Positions 16,531 to 24,449 of a DNA stretch of 45,628 bases are shown here, one piece after another. The notes under the pieces are model-generated. The model had not been told where the DNA came from. It searched no databases and saw only the letters and a list, made by a program, of their open reading frames with translations. This DNA is from Microgenomates group bacterium RBG_16_45_19 (GTDB taxonomy: Bacteria; Patescibacteriota; Microgenomatia; UBA1400; RBG-16-45-19). Numbering within the stretch: position 1 is the stretch's first letter; every line of letters starts with the position of its first letter. A program made the translations under genes and the position numbers. Location: positions 1 to 45,628 of the forward strand of contig MHDC01000006.1 of assembly GCA_001803415.1 (NCBI GenBank), written 5' to 3'.

Positions 16531-18255
16531 ATGACGGTCGGGTCGTTGGCTGATTACGAACGGTTGATGCGTCGGGCCAAGATCATGGAAGCCTTGTCGG
16601 CGGCGTCGGAGTATTTTTTAAAGGCGACCCCGGAAACCTGGGAGAAAAATGTCATCATTGTCTTGGAGCAACTGGGTGAAGCTCGGGAAGTGCACCGAGT
16701 TTATGCCTGTAAAAACGTTTATTTTAATAATGAATTGAAAGTTTTCTTGAAGTATGAGTGGAAAAAGGACGGGACCAAAAACGTCTTTATTGATGATCTG
16801 ACTGATGCCAGTACCTATGCTCTGGTGGGCCTTAACCGCTGGGCGGAAGTGCTAGCCCGCGGGGAGATGATCTGTCAGACGACGGCCAGTTTGCCCAAGA
16901 ATGAACTGACTTGGAACGTGTCCCCGGTGGCCGAGGGAGTCATTATCGTACCGGTGTTTGTCGGGACCGAATGGTGGGGCTATTTGGGGTTTGAGACCTT
17001 GGTAGAAGGCGAGGAGCAGTGTACCCGACCGGAGGTGGAAGCGTTGCAAGCGGTGGCCACCACCTTTGGGGCGGCGATAAAAAGGAAACGGTTGTCGGAG
17101 GAGATTGAGCGGGAACGGGCCAGTGTTCAGCATAAAGTGGAAAAGCGGACTCGGGAGCTGACCATTGCCCAAGCGGAATTGAAAGCAGCTTTATTCCATA
17201 GTAAGGAAGAAAAAGCCAGGTTAACGGCCTCGATTCATTCGTTGTCCATGGGGTTTGTGATGACGAATCGGGAAGGGGAGGTGTTGCTGTATAACCATGC
17301 CGTTAGCGGGATCTTGGGGGAGATTAATCGGCCTTGGACCTGGCCGGATTTAGCGGAGAAATTCATGGGGTTGGTGGAAATGGACCAAACGCTCAAGACA
17401 GCGGTGGATGAAATCAAGGAGATCAGAATTGACGACCTTCATTACCATGAGAAGTGGTTAAGGCTTTATTTTACCCCGATCAAGATGGTAGAGGACGATG
17501 GCCGGGTCATCGGGGTGGTCTGTCTGATTGAGGACATTACCGAATATAAAGAGTTGCAGCGGGCGCGGGATGAGTTCTTTGCGGTGGCCTCGCACGAGTT
17601 AAGAACTCCCTTAACGGCCATAAAAGGTAATGCCCAATTGCTAAAGCGCTTGGTGCCGGAGGTCAATGGCAATCCGACGGCTTTGGAAATGCTGAAAGAT
17701 ATCGAGACCATGTGTGACCGCTTGTCGGCCATGGTTAATGAGTATTTGGATGTGTCCCGGTTGGAAATTTTACCGGGAATTGTCCAGTCGGGACCATTCA
17801 ACCTGGTGGAAATGGTGGCCAACGTCATGCGGGATTTGGAGGGTCAAGCCAAGGCCAAGGGTTTGGCATGGGAAATGCAGCTGCCGTCGGGGGTGGAGGT
17901 GATGGCTAAGGCCGATCGGGCGCGGAGTGAGCAAGTCTTGGTCAATTTATTAGCCAATGCCATCAAGTACACGGACCAAGGTGGTATTTACGTTAAGGTG
18001 GAGAGCACTCAGGATAAAGTTAAGTTGGCGGTCTATGATACCGGCGAGGGGATCAACCCGGAAGATCATGGGAGTCTGTTTCAGAAGTTTAAGCGGGCGG
18101 GTGACCGGGTTTACACCCGGGATGTGAAGGAGGGGACGGGCATGGGCTTGTATATTTCCCGGTTATTGACCGAAGCCATGGGAGGCAGGATCTATTTGGA
18201 AAAATCCCAAGTCAATGTCGGCAGCGGCTTTGTGGTGGAGCTACCGAAGGGCTGA
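16531..18255 (+). CDS. Soluble histidine kinase (GAF-like, PAS, HisKA, HATPase)
   Basis: A 574-residue kinase without membrane segments. The N-terminal 185 residues form a GAF-like domain ('RRAKIMEALSAASEYFLKAT' to 'VEALQAVATTFGAAIKRKR'). A coiled coil, a PAS domain ('KARLTASIHSLSMGF'), HisKA with His355 ('ASHELRTPL') and HATPase_c ('NLLANAIKY', 'DTGEGI', 'GTGMGLYISR') follow. AAGGAGGAG precedes the ATG by 10-18 nt. The position right behind the pilin genes suggests it senses or controls pilus activity. The GAF-like domain is paralogous to that of the kinase at 21923, while the PAS-HisKA part matches the kinase at 8635. Confidence 0.93.
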   Translation: MTVGSLADYERLMRRAKIMEALSAASEYFLKATPETWEKNVIIVLEQLGEAREVHRVYACKNVYFNNELKVFLKYEWKKDGTKNVFIDDLTDASTYALVGLNRWAEVLARGEMICQTTASLPKNELTWNVSPVAEGVIIVPVFVGTEWWGYLGFETLVEGEEQCTRPEVEALQAVATTFGAAIKRKRLSEEIERERASVQHKVEKRTRELTIAQAELKAALFHSKEEKARLTASIHSLSMGFVMTNREGEVLLYNHAVSGILGEINRPWTWPDLAEKFMGLVEMDQTLKTAVDEIKEIRIDDLHYHEKWLRLYFTPIKMVEDDGRVIGVVCLIEDITEYKELQRARDEFFAVASHELRTPLTAIKGNAQLLKRLVPEVNGNPTALEMLKDIETMCDRLSAMVNEYLDVSRLEILPGIVQSGPFNLVEMVANVMRDLEGQAKAKGLAWEMQLPSGVEVMAKADRARSEQVLVNLLANAIKYTDQGGIYVKVESTQDKVKLAVYDTGEGINPEDHGSLFQKFKRAGDRVYTRDVKEGTGMGLYISRLLTEAMGGRIYLEKSQVNVGSGFVVELPKG

Positions 18256-18300
18256 TGGATTGATGATTGATGATTAATGATTTATGATTGAAGTATTAGA
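18256..18300 (+). repeat. Low-complexity spacer between kinase and receiver
   Basis: The gap is made of iterated TGATGATT/GATTGATG-like units. No ribosome-binding site is present before the receiver ATG at 18314. Confidence 0.5.
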
Positions 18301-18313
18301 TTAATCTACCTTT

Positions 18314-18703
18314 ATGGCTTCAGTCCTGATAATTGAAGACGACATGATCCTGGCGAAGATGTATCAGCGGGCTTTTGGGGTGGAGCAGGTACCGGTGGAG
18401 CTGGCGTTTGATGGTGAAGACGGTTTGAAGAAAGCCATGACCTTAAAGCCATCGCTAATTATTTTAGACGTGATGATGCCTAAGATGAGCGGCTATCAAG
18501 TCTTGGACGCGTTAAAAGCGGATGAAGTGACCAAGGGAATTCCGGTGATTGTCCTGACTAATTTGAGTTCGGCTGAGGATACCAGTTTGGCGACGTCAAA
18601 AGGGGCAACCCAGGTGATTGTCAAAAGCCAGAGTGACCCCTTTAAGGTGGTGACGATCGCTAAGCAATACCTGGTGGCACCGGAGTCAACCACAAACACT
18701 TAG
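18314..18703 (+). CDS. Single-domain response regulator, partner of the GAF-PAS kinase
   Basis: A 129-residue receiver with Asp9/Asp10, phosphoacceptor Asp52 ('IILDVMMPKMSG'), 'VLTN' and Lys in 'QVIVKSQ'. It has no output domain. It lies 58 nt after the kinase, separated by the repetitive spacer. It presumably acts by binding a partner such as a pilus motor component encoded elsewhere; that is inference from the neighbouring pilin genes. Confidence 0.93.
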   Translation: MASVLIIEDDMILAKMYQRAFGVEQVPVELAFDGEDGLKKAMTLKPSLIILDVMMPKMSGYQVLDALKADEVTKGIPVIVLTNLSSAEDTSLATSKGATQVIVKSQSDPFKVVTIAKQYLVAPESTTNT

Positions 18704-18784
18704 GGGGTAGTTTTTCTGAACTGGGGGTGGATCGGGGACGATTTGGGTAATGAAGAAGGGTGAAGAACCAAGAGTAGATTTTCA

Positions 18785-19186
18785 CTATTGAGGGGTTAGG
18801 CTAGTGAGCTTTTTATCCAGGGAATAGAGAGGGATTTTTAAGCGCTGGGCGAGTTCTAGGTAACTGGAATCATAAGCAGATAAATGATGAACTTGGGCAA
18901 GTTTGAGGACGGATAAAGGTTGGTTTTCGGTGAGAGTCAGATGGAGCTTTGAAATTTCGGTCAGAAGAGTTTGGGCGTGGTGAAAGGTAATCTTATGACG
19001 GAGGATGGCGGTATTAAGACCGCTGATTACTTCGTAAATAAGGAGGAGGGGGGCGTAAAACTTGATCAATCCAGAGGCATGTAGGTCCATCGTCTTATCA
19101 ACTTGAGGATTGGTTTCATCTGGCATGAGGTAAGCCAGCAAGTAGGAGGCATCAATAACGGCTTGAATATTAGTGCTTGCGGCCAT
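18785..19186 (-). CDS. PIN-domain toxin (VapC-like)
   Basis: A 133-residue PIN-domain ribonuclease. The four acidic positions are visible: Asp in 'VIDASYLLAYL', Glu in 'IYEVISGL', Asp in 'SAYDSSYLELA' and Asp in 'YSLDKKL'. The start chosen is the ATG at 19186, giving a 17-bp overlap with the antitoxin; a TTG at 19210 is an alternative. It is paired with the RHH antitoxin upstream. Confidence 0.85.
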   Translation of the reverse strand: MAASTNIQAVIDASYLLAYLMPDETNPQVDKTMDLHASGLIKFYAPLLLIYEVISGLNTAILRHKITFHHAQTLLTEISKLHLTLTENQPLSVLKLAQVHHLSAYDSSYLELAQRLKIPLYSLDKKLTSLTPQ

Positions 19187-19409
19187 AATTGATGAGCTCT
19201 TTATAGTCAATAGGGGAGTGGACGTGCCTGATTGATCTAATCTTCTGGTGGGCTAGCTTGATTTCATCTTTAATGGGTAGATCACGATAGGTTTGGGAAA
19301 CAGCCTGGCGGACCAAATGTCCTACCGACGTACCCTGCTGCTGTGCCAGGGCGGCTAACATGCGCCAGTCGGCTTCATCAAAGATGATATTGGTCCGTTT
19401 GGTTAACAC
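19170..19409 (-). CDS. RHH-type antitoxin
   Basis: A 79-residue protein with a ribbon-helix-helix N-terminus ('RTNIIFDEADWRMLAALAQQQGTSVGHLVRQAV') and a hydrophilic C-terminal tail that should wrap the toxin. The GTG at 19409 is chosen because it follows TATACT by 6 nt; a TTG at 19415 would lie almost on the -10 box. It should autoregulate the operon. Confidence 0.8.
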   Translation of the reverse strand: MLTKRTNIIFDEADWRMLAALAQQQGTSVGHLVRQAVSQTYRDLPIKDEIKLAHQKIRSIRHVHSPIDYKELINYGRKH

Positions 19410-19415
19410 GACCAA

Positions 19416-19444
19416 AGTATAACATGTGTATGTGTATGTTTCAA
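19416..19444 (-). promoter_or_regulatory. Promoter of the RHH/PIN pair
   Basis: On the minus strand TTGAAA (19444-19439), a 17-bp spacer and TATACT (19421-19416), then 6 nt to the GTG. The spacer consists of the reiterated unit ACATAC, which may be the RHH binding site. Confidence 0.6.
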
Positions 19445-19455
19445 AGGGAGAGTGA

Positions 19456-19554
19456 TATGGGGGGAAGCAGGAATTAGAAGCGGTGCCGTACCAAACCAGG
19501 CTGAACTCGCTGATTCATCGTTATGCTGAAGGGGAAGTGAAGTTGGAACTTTAA
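19456..19554 (+). pseudogene. C-terminal remnant of a CopG/BrnA-like antitoxin
   Basis: An open stretch without a start reads 'KQELEAVPYQTRLNSLIHRYAEGEV' (in two pieces around the Pro) to TAA at 19552. The core 'PYQTRLNSLIHRYAEG' matches the RHH core of CopG/BrnA-type antitoxins ('PYQTLINSLL' pattern). The first part of the gene and any toxin are missing. It indicates turnover of toxin-antitoxin modules at this site. Confidence 0.45.
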
Positions 19555-19626
19555 ACATACACGGGTACCCTACCTACCGGCTATTAGTGATCACACAGTT
19601 GTAGGAGCGACTGATTGATTCAGGGA

Positions 19627-20040
19627 TTATGAATTTAGAAAAAAACTAGGATTATTATAGGGGTGATCGTAATCCCTGCACTTTTCGAGAAATCCCATGA
19701 TTGAGTTAATCTGCCATTCAGCAAGGGGTGTTTGTCTGTCAGCATAGGCCTCGGTCATTGCTAGTTTCAGCTTTTGAATCGACTGATAATAAGGGCTATC
19801 TCCACCCCCGGTAAAACAGGCTGTGCCAATGTCTAAGGTGAGTCCAACCATTTGAGGATGTGTATCACTTGCACCCCAACCCAGCCTGATTAAATGTTTC
19901 TGTGTTTCTTCTGGTAATTCCTGCAATAAAGCTATTGTTCGAGAATTATCATAACCAAATTTCGCTTCGGGAGGGTGGAATTCGTTTTTCGCAAAGTATG
20001 ATTGAAGGTCGAATTTGGGAGGGATTTCAAAGGAAGGCAT
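19627..20040 (-). CDS. Conserved-looking soluble protein of unknown function (137 aa)
   Basis: A hydrophilic 137-residue protein with no membrane span or familiar motif. A central 'LRLGWGASDTHPQMV'-like segment (actual: 'LIRLGWGASDTHPQMVGL') and 'CFTGGGDSPYYQSI' are the most distinctive parts. The ATG has AGGAG 6-10 nt upstream. It is divergent from the winged-helix gene, with a shared 62-bp promoter region, so the regulator might control it. Confidence 0.6.
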   Translation of the reverse strand: MPSFEIPPKFDLQSYFAKNEFHPPEAKFGYDNSRTIALLQELPEETQKHLIRLGWGASDTHPQMVGLTLDIGTACFTGGGDSPYYQSIQKLKLAMTEAYADRQTPLAEWQINSIMGFLEKCRDYDHPYNNPSFFLNS

Positions 20041-20059
20041 AAGTGACTCCTGATAAGTA

Positions 20060-20092
20060 TTGACTGGAATTATAAATGAAATAGTTTATAAT
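20060..20092 (+). promoter_or_regulatory. Promoter of the winged-helix gene
   Basis: TATAAT at 20087-20092 lies 10 nt before the ATG at 20103. TTGACT at 20060-20065 is the best -35, though the spacer of 19-21 bp is long. The region is shared with the divergent 137-aa gene. Confidence 0.45.
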
Positions 20093-20102
20093 ACTGGACA
20101 TT

Positions 20103-21248
20103 ATGCGGACAAAAGTACCCGAGACGACGTTTGTTCGGAGTCCAGAAACTGAAAGTGAGCGGATCCTGGACACGGGCCGAAGCGTGGTTGACGGCTTCTT
20201 CCAAAGAAAAGGTTTTGCGGTCTTGCCCAGTTTGCCAACGGCTGGAGATCCAGGAGTGGTGGTGTTACCAAGACTGCCTTATCACCAAATTCCAAATTTC
20301 TGGCAGAGAGTGGGATCATTGGATCGACAACTACCCATGCATATACCAGCAGATTTACAACAGGGAGTGATGGCTTTGCTGGAACCGAAATATGATCGCA
20401 ACCGACTCAATCAACGAAAGCAATCATGGATAAGGGTAGCGGAGTCCTTCTGGGGAGTGATCGATGAGTATCCGCGTATGCGGCATTTAATTGGTTCAGT
20501 GGAATGTCGGATAACTCAATTTGGGTCGGTGAGTAGCGCCTCAATACTCACCCGTCGAAAGAGTCAGCGGTGCGTTGTCTATTTGCGCAGTGACGCTGGG
20601 GTTGGCCATATGGCCGAGATAATCTTAACCCAACTGGTCAGGGCTTTTAAAAATGAATATTGGTTTTCTTGGGGAGAGACCGAGGCAGTGGTGGATTTTT
20701 GGTTAAGGGAAGGACCGTTGGGGAAGTATTTTCCGGATTATCGACCAACAATAATCAGGTTAAAAGAGAAAAAGTGGTTAGGGGCAGCCAAAAAGTACAT
20801 CGCTGAATTAGGGGTGGTTTATCGGACCCCGGTGTGGGAAATAGATAATGGTCAGGTTTACTTTCAGGGTAGAGACATCAGTCAATACGTCAGTGGTAGA
20901 GAGTTGGCGATGCTGGAACTGCTAGTCCAAAAACAGGGAGAGTTGGTCAGTTTTGATGCGATTGCCGATAGACTGTGGGGGAATGATAATTTTGTGAGCT
21001 TGTGGGCGTTAAATAAAGCGGTCCAGCGATTGCGGCTTAAACTCGAGCCAATCAGCGGGGAGTTGGTGTCGTTGAGAACAATCCGGAAAAGAGGCTATCT
21101 CTTAGATTATTCCGACCAGTCTTCGCCGACGATAAGGCGGGCGGAGGCGGTGGAGTCCTCGAGAGTGCCAGAAATAGAGGCGGAGCCGAATTCGGCTTCG
21201 AGGTCGGCGAGGAAGACGGTGGTGTCGGTAAAGTCAGGATTGGTGTAA
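20103..21248 (+). CDS. OmpR-type winged-helix regulator with an unrecognised N-terminal domain
   Basis: Residues about 255-340 form a clear OmpR/PhoB-type effector domain ('YVSGRELAMLELLVQKQGELVSFDAIADRLWG' with 'ALNKAVQRLRLKL' and 'LRTIRKRGYLL'). No receiver domain precedes it. Instead there are about 250 residues of unknown fold, including 'GHMAEIILTQLVRAF' and 'GETEAVVDFWL', which recall the helices of zinc metalloproteases but lack HExxH. The last about 40 residues are translated antisense to the LytR_C gene and look unconstrained, so the original stop may have been lost. Next to a kinase/receiver pair it is a candidate output for an output-less receiver; this is inference. Confidence 0.75.
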   Translation: MRTKVPETTFVRSPETESERILDTGRSVVDGFFQRKGFAVLPSLPTAGDPGVVVLPRLPYHQIPNFWQRVGSLDRQLPMHIPADLQQGVMALLEPKYDRNRLNQRKQSWIRVAESFWGVIDEYPRMRHLIGSVECRITQFGSVSSASILTRRKSQRCVVYLRSDAGVGHMAEIILTQLVRAFKNEYWFSWGETEAVVDFWLREGPLGKYFPDYRPTIIRLKEKKWLGAAKKYIAELGVVYRTPVWEIDNGQVYFQGRDISQYVSGRELAMLELLVQKQGELVSFDAIADRLWGNDNFVSLWALNKAVQRLRLKLEPISGELVSLRTIRKRGYLLDYSDQSSPTIRRAEAVESSRVPEIEAEPNSASRSARKTVVSVKSGLV

Positions 21249-21841
21249 ATTTCGGTGGTGGCGTAGTCGGAGGCATCGGCGTTACCGGTGGAGAAGATGG
21301 TATAGCCTAGACCTTCTAGGGTAGTGGCGGATTTACCAGCCAAACCAGAGACGCCGGAGCCGTTGAACACTTCCAGGGTGATGGCGCTTTTGTCAGCCGC
21401 GGCGGGCGACGGGGTGGGGGCGGGAGTTTGGTTGGCTTGGTCAGCCGTTTCGGAGTCGGGTTTGGAAAAGATATTAATTTGGGAAGAAGAGGCAAAGTAG
21501 AGCGCCCAACCGGCTAGACCAATAATTAGGGAGAAAGTGGCGATCCCTACCAGGACGGCGTTACAACTAGTGCCATTTTTGGTCGATTTGGCGGTTGGGG
21601 CTTTGGGGGGGATTTTGACCGAGGTGGTATCGGTGAGGATATCGTCGAAGCTGGAATCGGGCTGACTGCCGCTGCGGCTGACGACTTTAGGGTTGGAACC
21701 AAGCGGGCTGGCGGCTGCCTCATCGAGGACGACGGTATCGGTGACCGGGTGTTCGTCTTGGTTGGTGACGACGGCATCCGGATTGGCTGGGGCTTTGGGA
21801 GCGGAAAACTTCGGCCGTTTGGCCTTATCATCTTTATCCAT
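21107..21841 (-). CDS. Membrane protein with LytR C-terminal domain
   Basis: A 244-residue protein. A disordered, charged cytoplasmic N-terminus (1-105) leads to one membrane span ('AVLVGIATFSLIIGLAGWALYF', about 112-133), a Pro/Ala/Thr linker and a LytR_C domain ('ITLEVFNGSGVSGLAGKSATTLEGLGYTI...ATTEIY'). LytR_C domains occur at the outer face of the membrane in cell-wall-associated proteins. The LCP catalytic domain is absent. It overlaps the convergent winged-helix frame by 142 bp. Confidence 0.8.
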   Translation of the reverse strand: MDKDDKAKRPKFSAPKAPANPDAVVTNQDEHPVTDTVVLDEAAASPLGSNPKVVSRSGSQPDSSFDDILTDTTSVKIPPKAPTAKSTKNGTSCNAVLVGIATFSLIIGLAGWALYFASSSQINIFSKPDSETADQANQTPAPTPSPAAADKSAITLEVFNGSGVSGLAGKSATTLEGLGYTIFSTGNADASDYATTEIYTNPDFTDTTVFLADLEAEFGSASISGTLEDSTASARLIVGEDWSE

Positions 21842-21922
21842 AGATCAGAGCCAGAGTAACATAATTTTTGGGCACAATACAAGTAGTACCTAAGGGGGTG
21901 TAGTAGCCTTATACTGATAAAG

Positions 21923-23545
21923 ATGGACCAACCCTTGATTAACCAAGTGGAGCCAGCGCTGGCCGCTTTAGCTCGCCGGGATAAGATTTTGTCGGCCTTG
22001 ACCTCGGCTTCGGATGTCTTTCTTAGAGGTTCCTTGGCGACGTGGCAGGAAAACGTGCTCCAAGTGTTAAGACATATGGGGGGAGAACTGGGGGTAAGGC
22101 GAATTTTCTTATGCAAACACCAGGAAATCACGGCGAAGCGAGTATTAACCTCACTCAGGTATGAATGGCTGGCGGCCGGGGATCAGACCCGAGTGGATGT
22201 GGCGGAGTTTCAAAATATGAATCTTAATGAGGGCGGTTTTGAGCGCTGGGCAGAGGTACTGTATCCTGGTGGCGTCCTCTATGGAGAGCGGGACGATTTT
22301 CCCGAGGGAGAACGACAGTGGTTTCTATCGCCCCAATGGCAGACCCTAATTGTGGTGTCGGTGTTTGTGGAGTGGGAATGGTGGGGTTTTATCGTGATTG
22401 AGGATTACTCATTTGCCGGCGGGGTATCAGCAGCCGAACTGGATGCGTTTAAAACGGTGGCGGTGACTTTTGGGGCGGCCATTCGACGCAAGCGAATGGA
22501 AGAATCGTTGCTGCGGGAGCGGGCAGCGGTGGAGGAGAAGGCCAAACAAGTGGCCGACGTGGCCCGGTTTCCGTCAGAGGATCCTTGGCCGGTGCTGCGG
22601 GTGAAGCATGAAGGCACCTTAACCTACGCCAACCGGGCGGCCGAACCGCTAATAAAGAATTGGCAGGTGACTGTCGGTGGGGTGGTAGGTGAAACCCAGC
22701 AGGCTTTAGTGAATCAGGTAATTAAGCAGGGAGCACCGCTGGCGGTGGATGCTTTGATTGGAAAACAGACGTTTTCACTGTTGTTTGTACCGATCATGGA
22801 GGCCGATTATGCCAATGTTTACGGTCATGATGTGTCTCGAGAGCGGGAGTTGGACCGGTTAAAGTCGGAATTTTTAGCCATTGCCTCACATCAGTTACGG
22901 ACGCCGTTAACCTCGATGCGGTGGTACTCGGAACGGTTGTTGGCCAAACGGCAGGGTTTGGCGCCGGACCAGATCGAGATGACTCAGGTGATTCATGACA
23001 GCTCGGTGCATTTAGCCGGGTTGGTAAATGATTTGTTAAACGTTTCCCGGATTGAGCGGGGGAAGATTGAACCGGAGCCGGTCTTAAGTCACCTGAAATC
23101 GATGATTGAGGAGGTCTTAGCTGAATTGATGGCCCAACTGGTCGAGAAAAAGATTGACTTGAAGAAGGAGATCGACGAGGAAGTGGCGCCGTTTTACTTT
23201 GATCCGGAGTTGATCCGCCAGGTGATTACTAATTTGGTGGCCAACGCCATTAAGTATTCCCGACCGGCGGGAGTGGTCGTGGTTAAGGTATTTTTATTTG
23301 ATCAGCATCATGTGGGAGTGGAAGTGGTGGATCAGGGGATAGGCATCCCCGAAGCGGAACAAGTCAAGATTTTTGAGAAGTTCTTTAGAGCCAGCAATGC
23401 CCGAACTCATGCGGCTGAAGGGACAGGCTTAGGTCTGGCCTTATGTCAGATGATAGTCGAGAAATCCGGCGGCCGGATCTGGTTTACCTCAGCCCCGGGA
23501 CAAGGATCCACCTTTGCCTTTGTCTTACCCTATCGGCGAAGTTGA
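21923..23545 (+). CDS. Soluble histidine kinase (GAF-like, PAS-like, HisKA, HATPase)
   Basis: A 540-residue kinase. The N-terminal GAF-like domain ('RRDKILSALTSASDVFLRG' to 'TVAVTFGAAIRRKR') is paralogous to that of the kinase at 16531. A shortened PAS-like region (about 210-300) leads to HisKA with His323 ('ASHQLRTPL') and HATPase_c ('NLVANAIKY', 'DQGIGI', 'GTGLGLALCQ'). The HisKA/HATPase belongs to a different branch from the two upstream kinases (HQL, not HEL), so this gene looks mosaic. The start follows TATACT (21910-21915) by 7 nt. Confidence 0.93.
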   Translation: MDQPLINQVEPALAALARRDKILSALTSASDVFLRGSLATWQENVLQVLRHMGGELGVRRIFLCKHQEITAKRVLTSLRYEWLAAGDQTRVDVAEFQNMNLNEGGFERWAEVLYPGGVLYGERDDFPEGERQWFLSPQWQTLIVVSVFVEWEWWGFIVIEDYSFAGGVSAAELDAFKTVAVTFGAAIRRKRMEESLLRERAAVEEKAKQVADVARFPSEDPWPVLRVKHEGTLTYANRAAEPLIKNWQVTVGGVVGETQQALVNQVIKQGAPLAVDALIGKQTFSLLFVPIMEADYANVYGHDVSRERELDRLKSEFLAIASHQLRTPLTSMRWYSERLLAKRQGLAPDQIEMTQVIHDSSVHLAGLVNDLLNVSRIERGKIEPEPVLSHLKSMIEEVLAELMAQLVEKKIDLKKEIDEEVAPFYFDPELIRQVITNLVANAIKYSRPAGVVVVKVFLFDQHHVGVEVVDQGIGIPEAEQVKIFEKFFRASNARTHAAEGTGLGLALCQMIVEKSGGRIWFTSAPGQGSTFAFVLPYRRS

Positions 23546-23587
23546 TGTTATGATGAGAAAGATTAATGGGTAAAAAAAGGAGGCCTC

Positions 23588-23962
23588 ATGGCAACAATTT
23601 TATTAGTCGAAGACGACAAGATGCTAGGTAAAGCCATGGCGGATGCTTTAACCGAGGGCGGCTTAGAGGTGACCTGGGTCCGGTCAGGTGAAGAGGCGGT
23701 AGCTCAGGTGGCGCAAATTAAACCACAGTTGGTGTATCTCGATATCATGCTGCCGGGGATTGACGGGTATGAGGTCTTACGGCAAATCAAGGCTAATCCG
23801 CAAAACCCGCCGGTGAAGATAGTCATGTTATCGAATCTCGGTCAAATGGAGGAAATGGAGAAAGCCAAGGAATTGGGGGCGGCCGATTACGTCATTAAAG
23901 CCAACGTTGATCTGGCAAAATTGGTCGAACTAACCAAGACTAAATTTTTGACCCCGACTTAG
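23588..23962 (+). CDS. Single-domain response regulator, partner of the third kinase
   Basis: A 124-residue receiver with Asp9/Asp10, phosphoacceptor Asp52 ('LVYLDIMLPGIDG'), 'MLSN' and Lys in 'DYVIKAN'. A strong AAGGAGG lies 6-12 nt before the ATG, consistent with an internal operon gene. There is no output domain. It is convergent with the last gene of the minus-strand membrane operon, with 6 bp between the stops. Confidence 0.93.
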   Translation: MATILLVEDDKMLGKAMADALTEGGLEVTWVRSGEEAVAQVAQIKPQLVYLDIMLPGIDGYEVLRQIKANPQNPPVKIVMLSNLGQMEEMEKAKELGAADYVIKANVDLAKLVELTKTKFLTPT

Positions 23963-23968
23963 GGATGG

Positions 23969-24448
23969 TTATGCGGGATCAAGCCATTCGGGAGTGGAGG
24001 CATCACCGGTAGTTTGGACGGCCGCTTGTTTCAGGCTAGTGTGAGCCGAATCGGTCAAACCACGGAAGAAGTAGTAAACGGTGGGGATTAACAATAAGAT
24101 GCCCCCTAAAGCCAGAGACAAAGCCCATTCCATGGGGACGGTGGCGCTGTTGGTAGCGATGTCCTGAAGGGCATAAAGTTGGAGCAGACCGGCCATGACC
24201 AAACAGATGGCGCCTTTGGCAAAAAAGGACTTTTTGAACAGGGAGAAGATGACCAGCGGGGTCAAGAAAACGGCGAGACCCCGGATGACAATGATGGTGG
24301 AAGTAAAGGGGTAGTGGCGGAAGTACTGGCCTTGAGCAAAGGCATAGGGGGAAGTCAGGTCGAGAGGTAGAGGATTAACCACGGCTTCTAAAACGTAGGC
24401 TAATAAAAAGAGGCCGAGAATCGTGGCTACCCAATATTCGCGTTTCAT
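23969..24448 (-). CDS. Four-span membrane protein of unknown function
   Basis: A 159-residue protein with about four hydrophobic spans (starting 'WVATILGLFLLAYVLEAVV', then near 55-70, 80-95 and 110-130) and a hydrophilic C-terminal tail. It is the last gene of the six-gene operon, one base after the previous stop. A large loop after TM1 ('SPYAFAQGQYFRHYPF') should face outside. No family recognised. Confidence 0.7.
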   Translation of the reverse strand: MKREYWVATILGLFLLAYVLEAVVNPLPLDLTSPYAFAQGQYFRHYPFTSTIIVIRGLAVFLTPLVIFSLFKKSFFAKGAICLVMAGLLQLYALQDIATNSATVPMEWALSLALGGILLLIPTVYYFFRGLTDSAHTSLKQAAVQTTGDASTPEWLDPA

Positions 24449-24449
24449 T

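Noticed and set aside
20131-20370. Alternative frame with a Cys cluster ('CPVCQRLEIQEWWCYQDC') resembling a zinc ribbon
   Set aside because: It starts at a TTG without promoter or ribosome site and ends early. The frame from 20103 has the -10 box at the right distance and continues into the winged-helix domain. A frameshift that joins both cannot be fully excluded.
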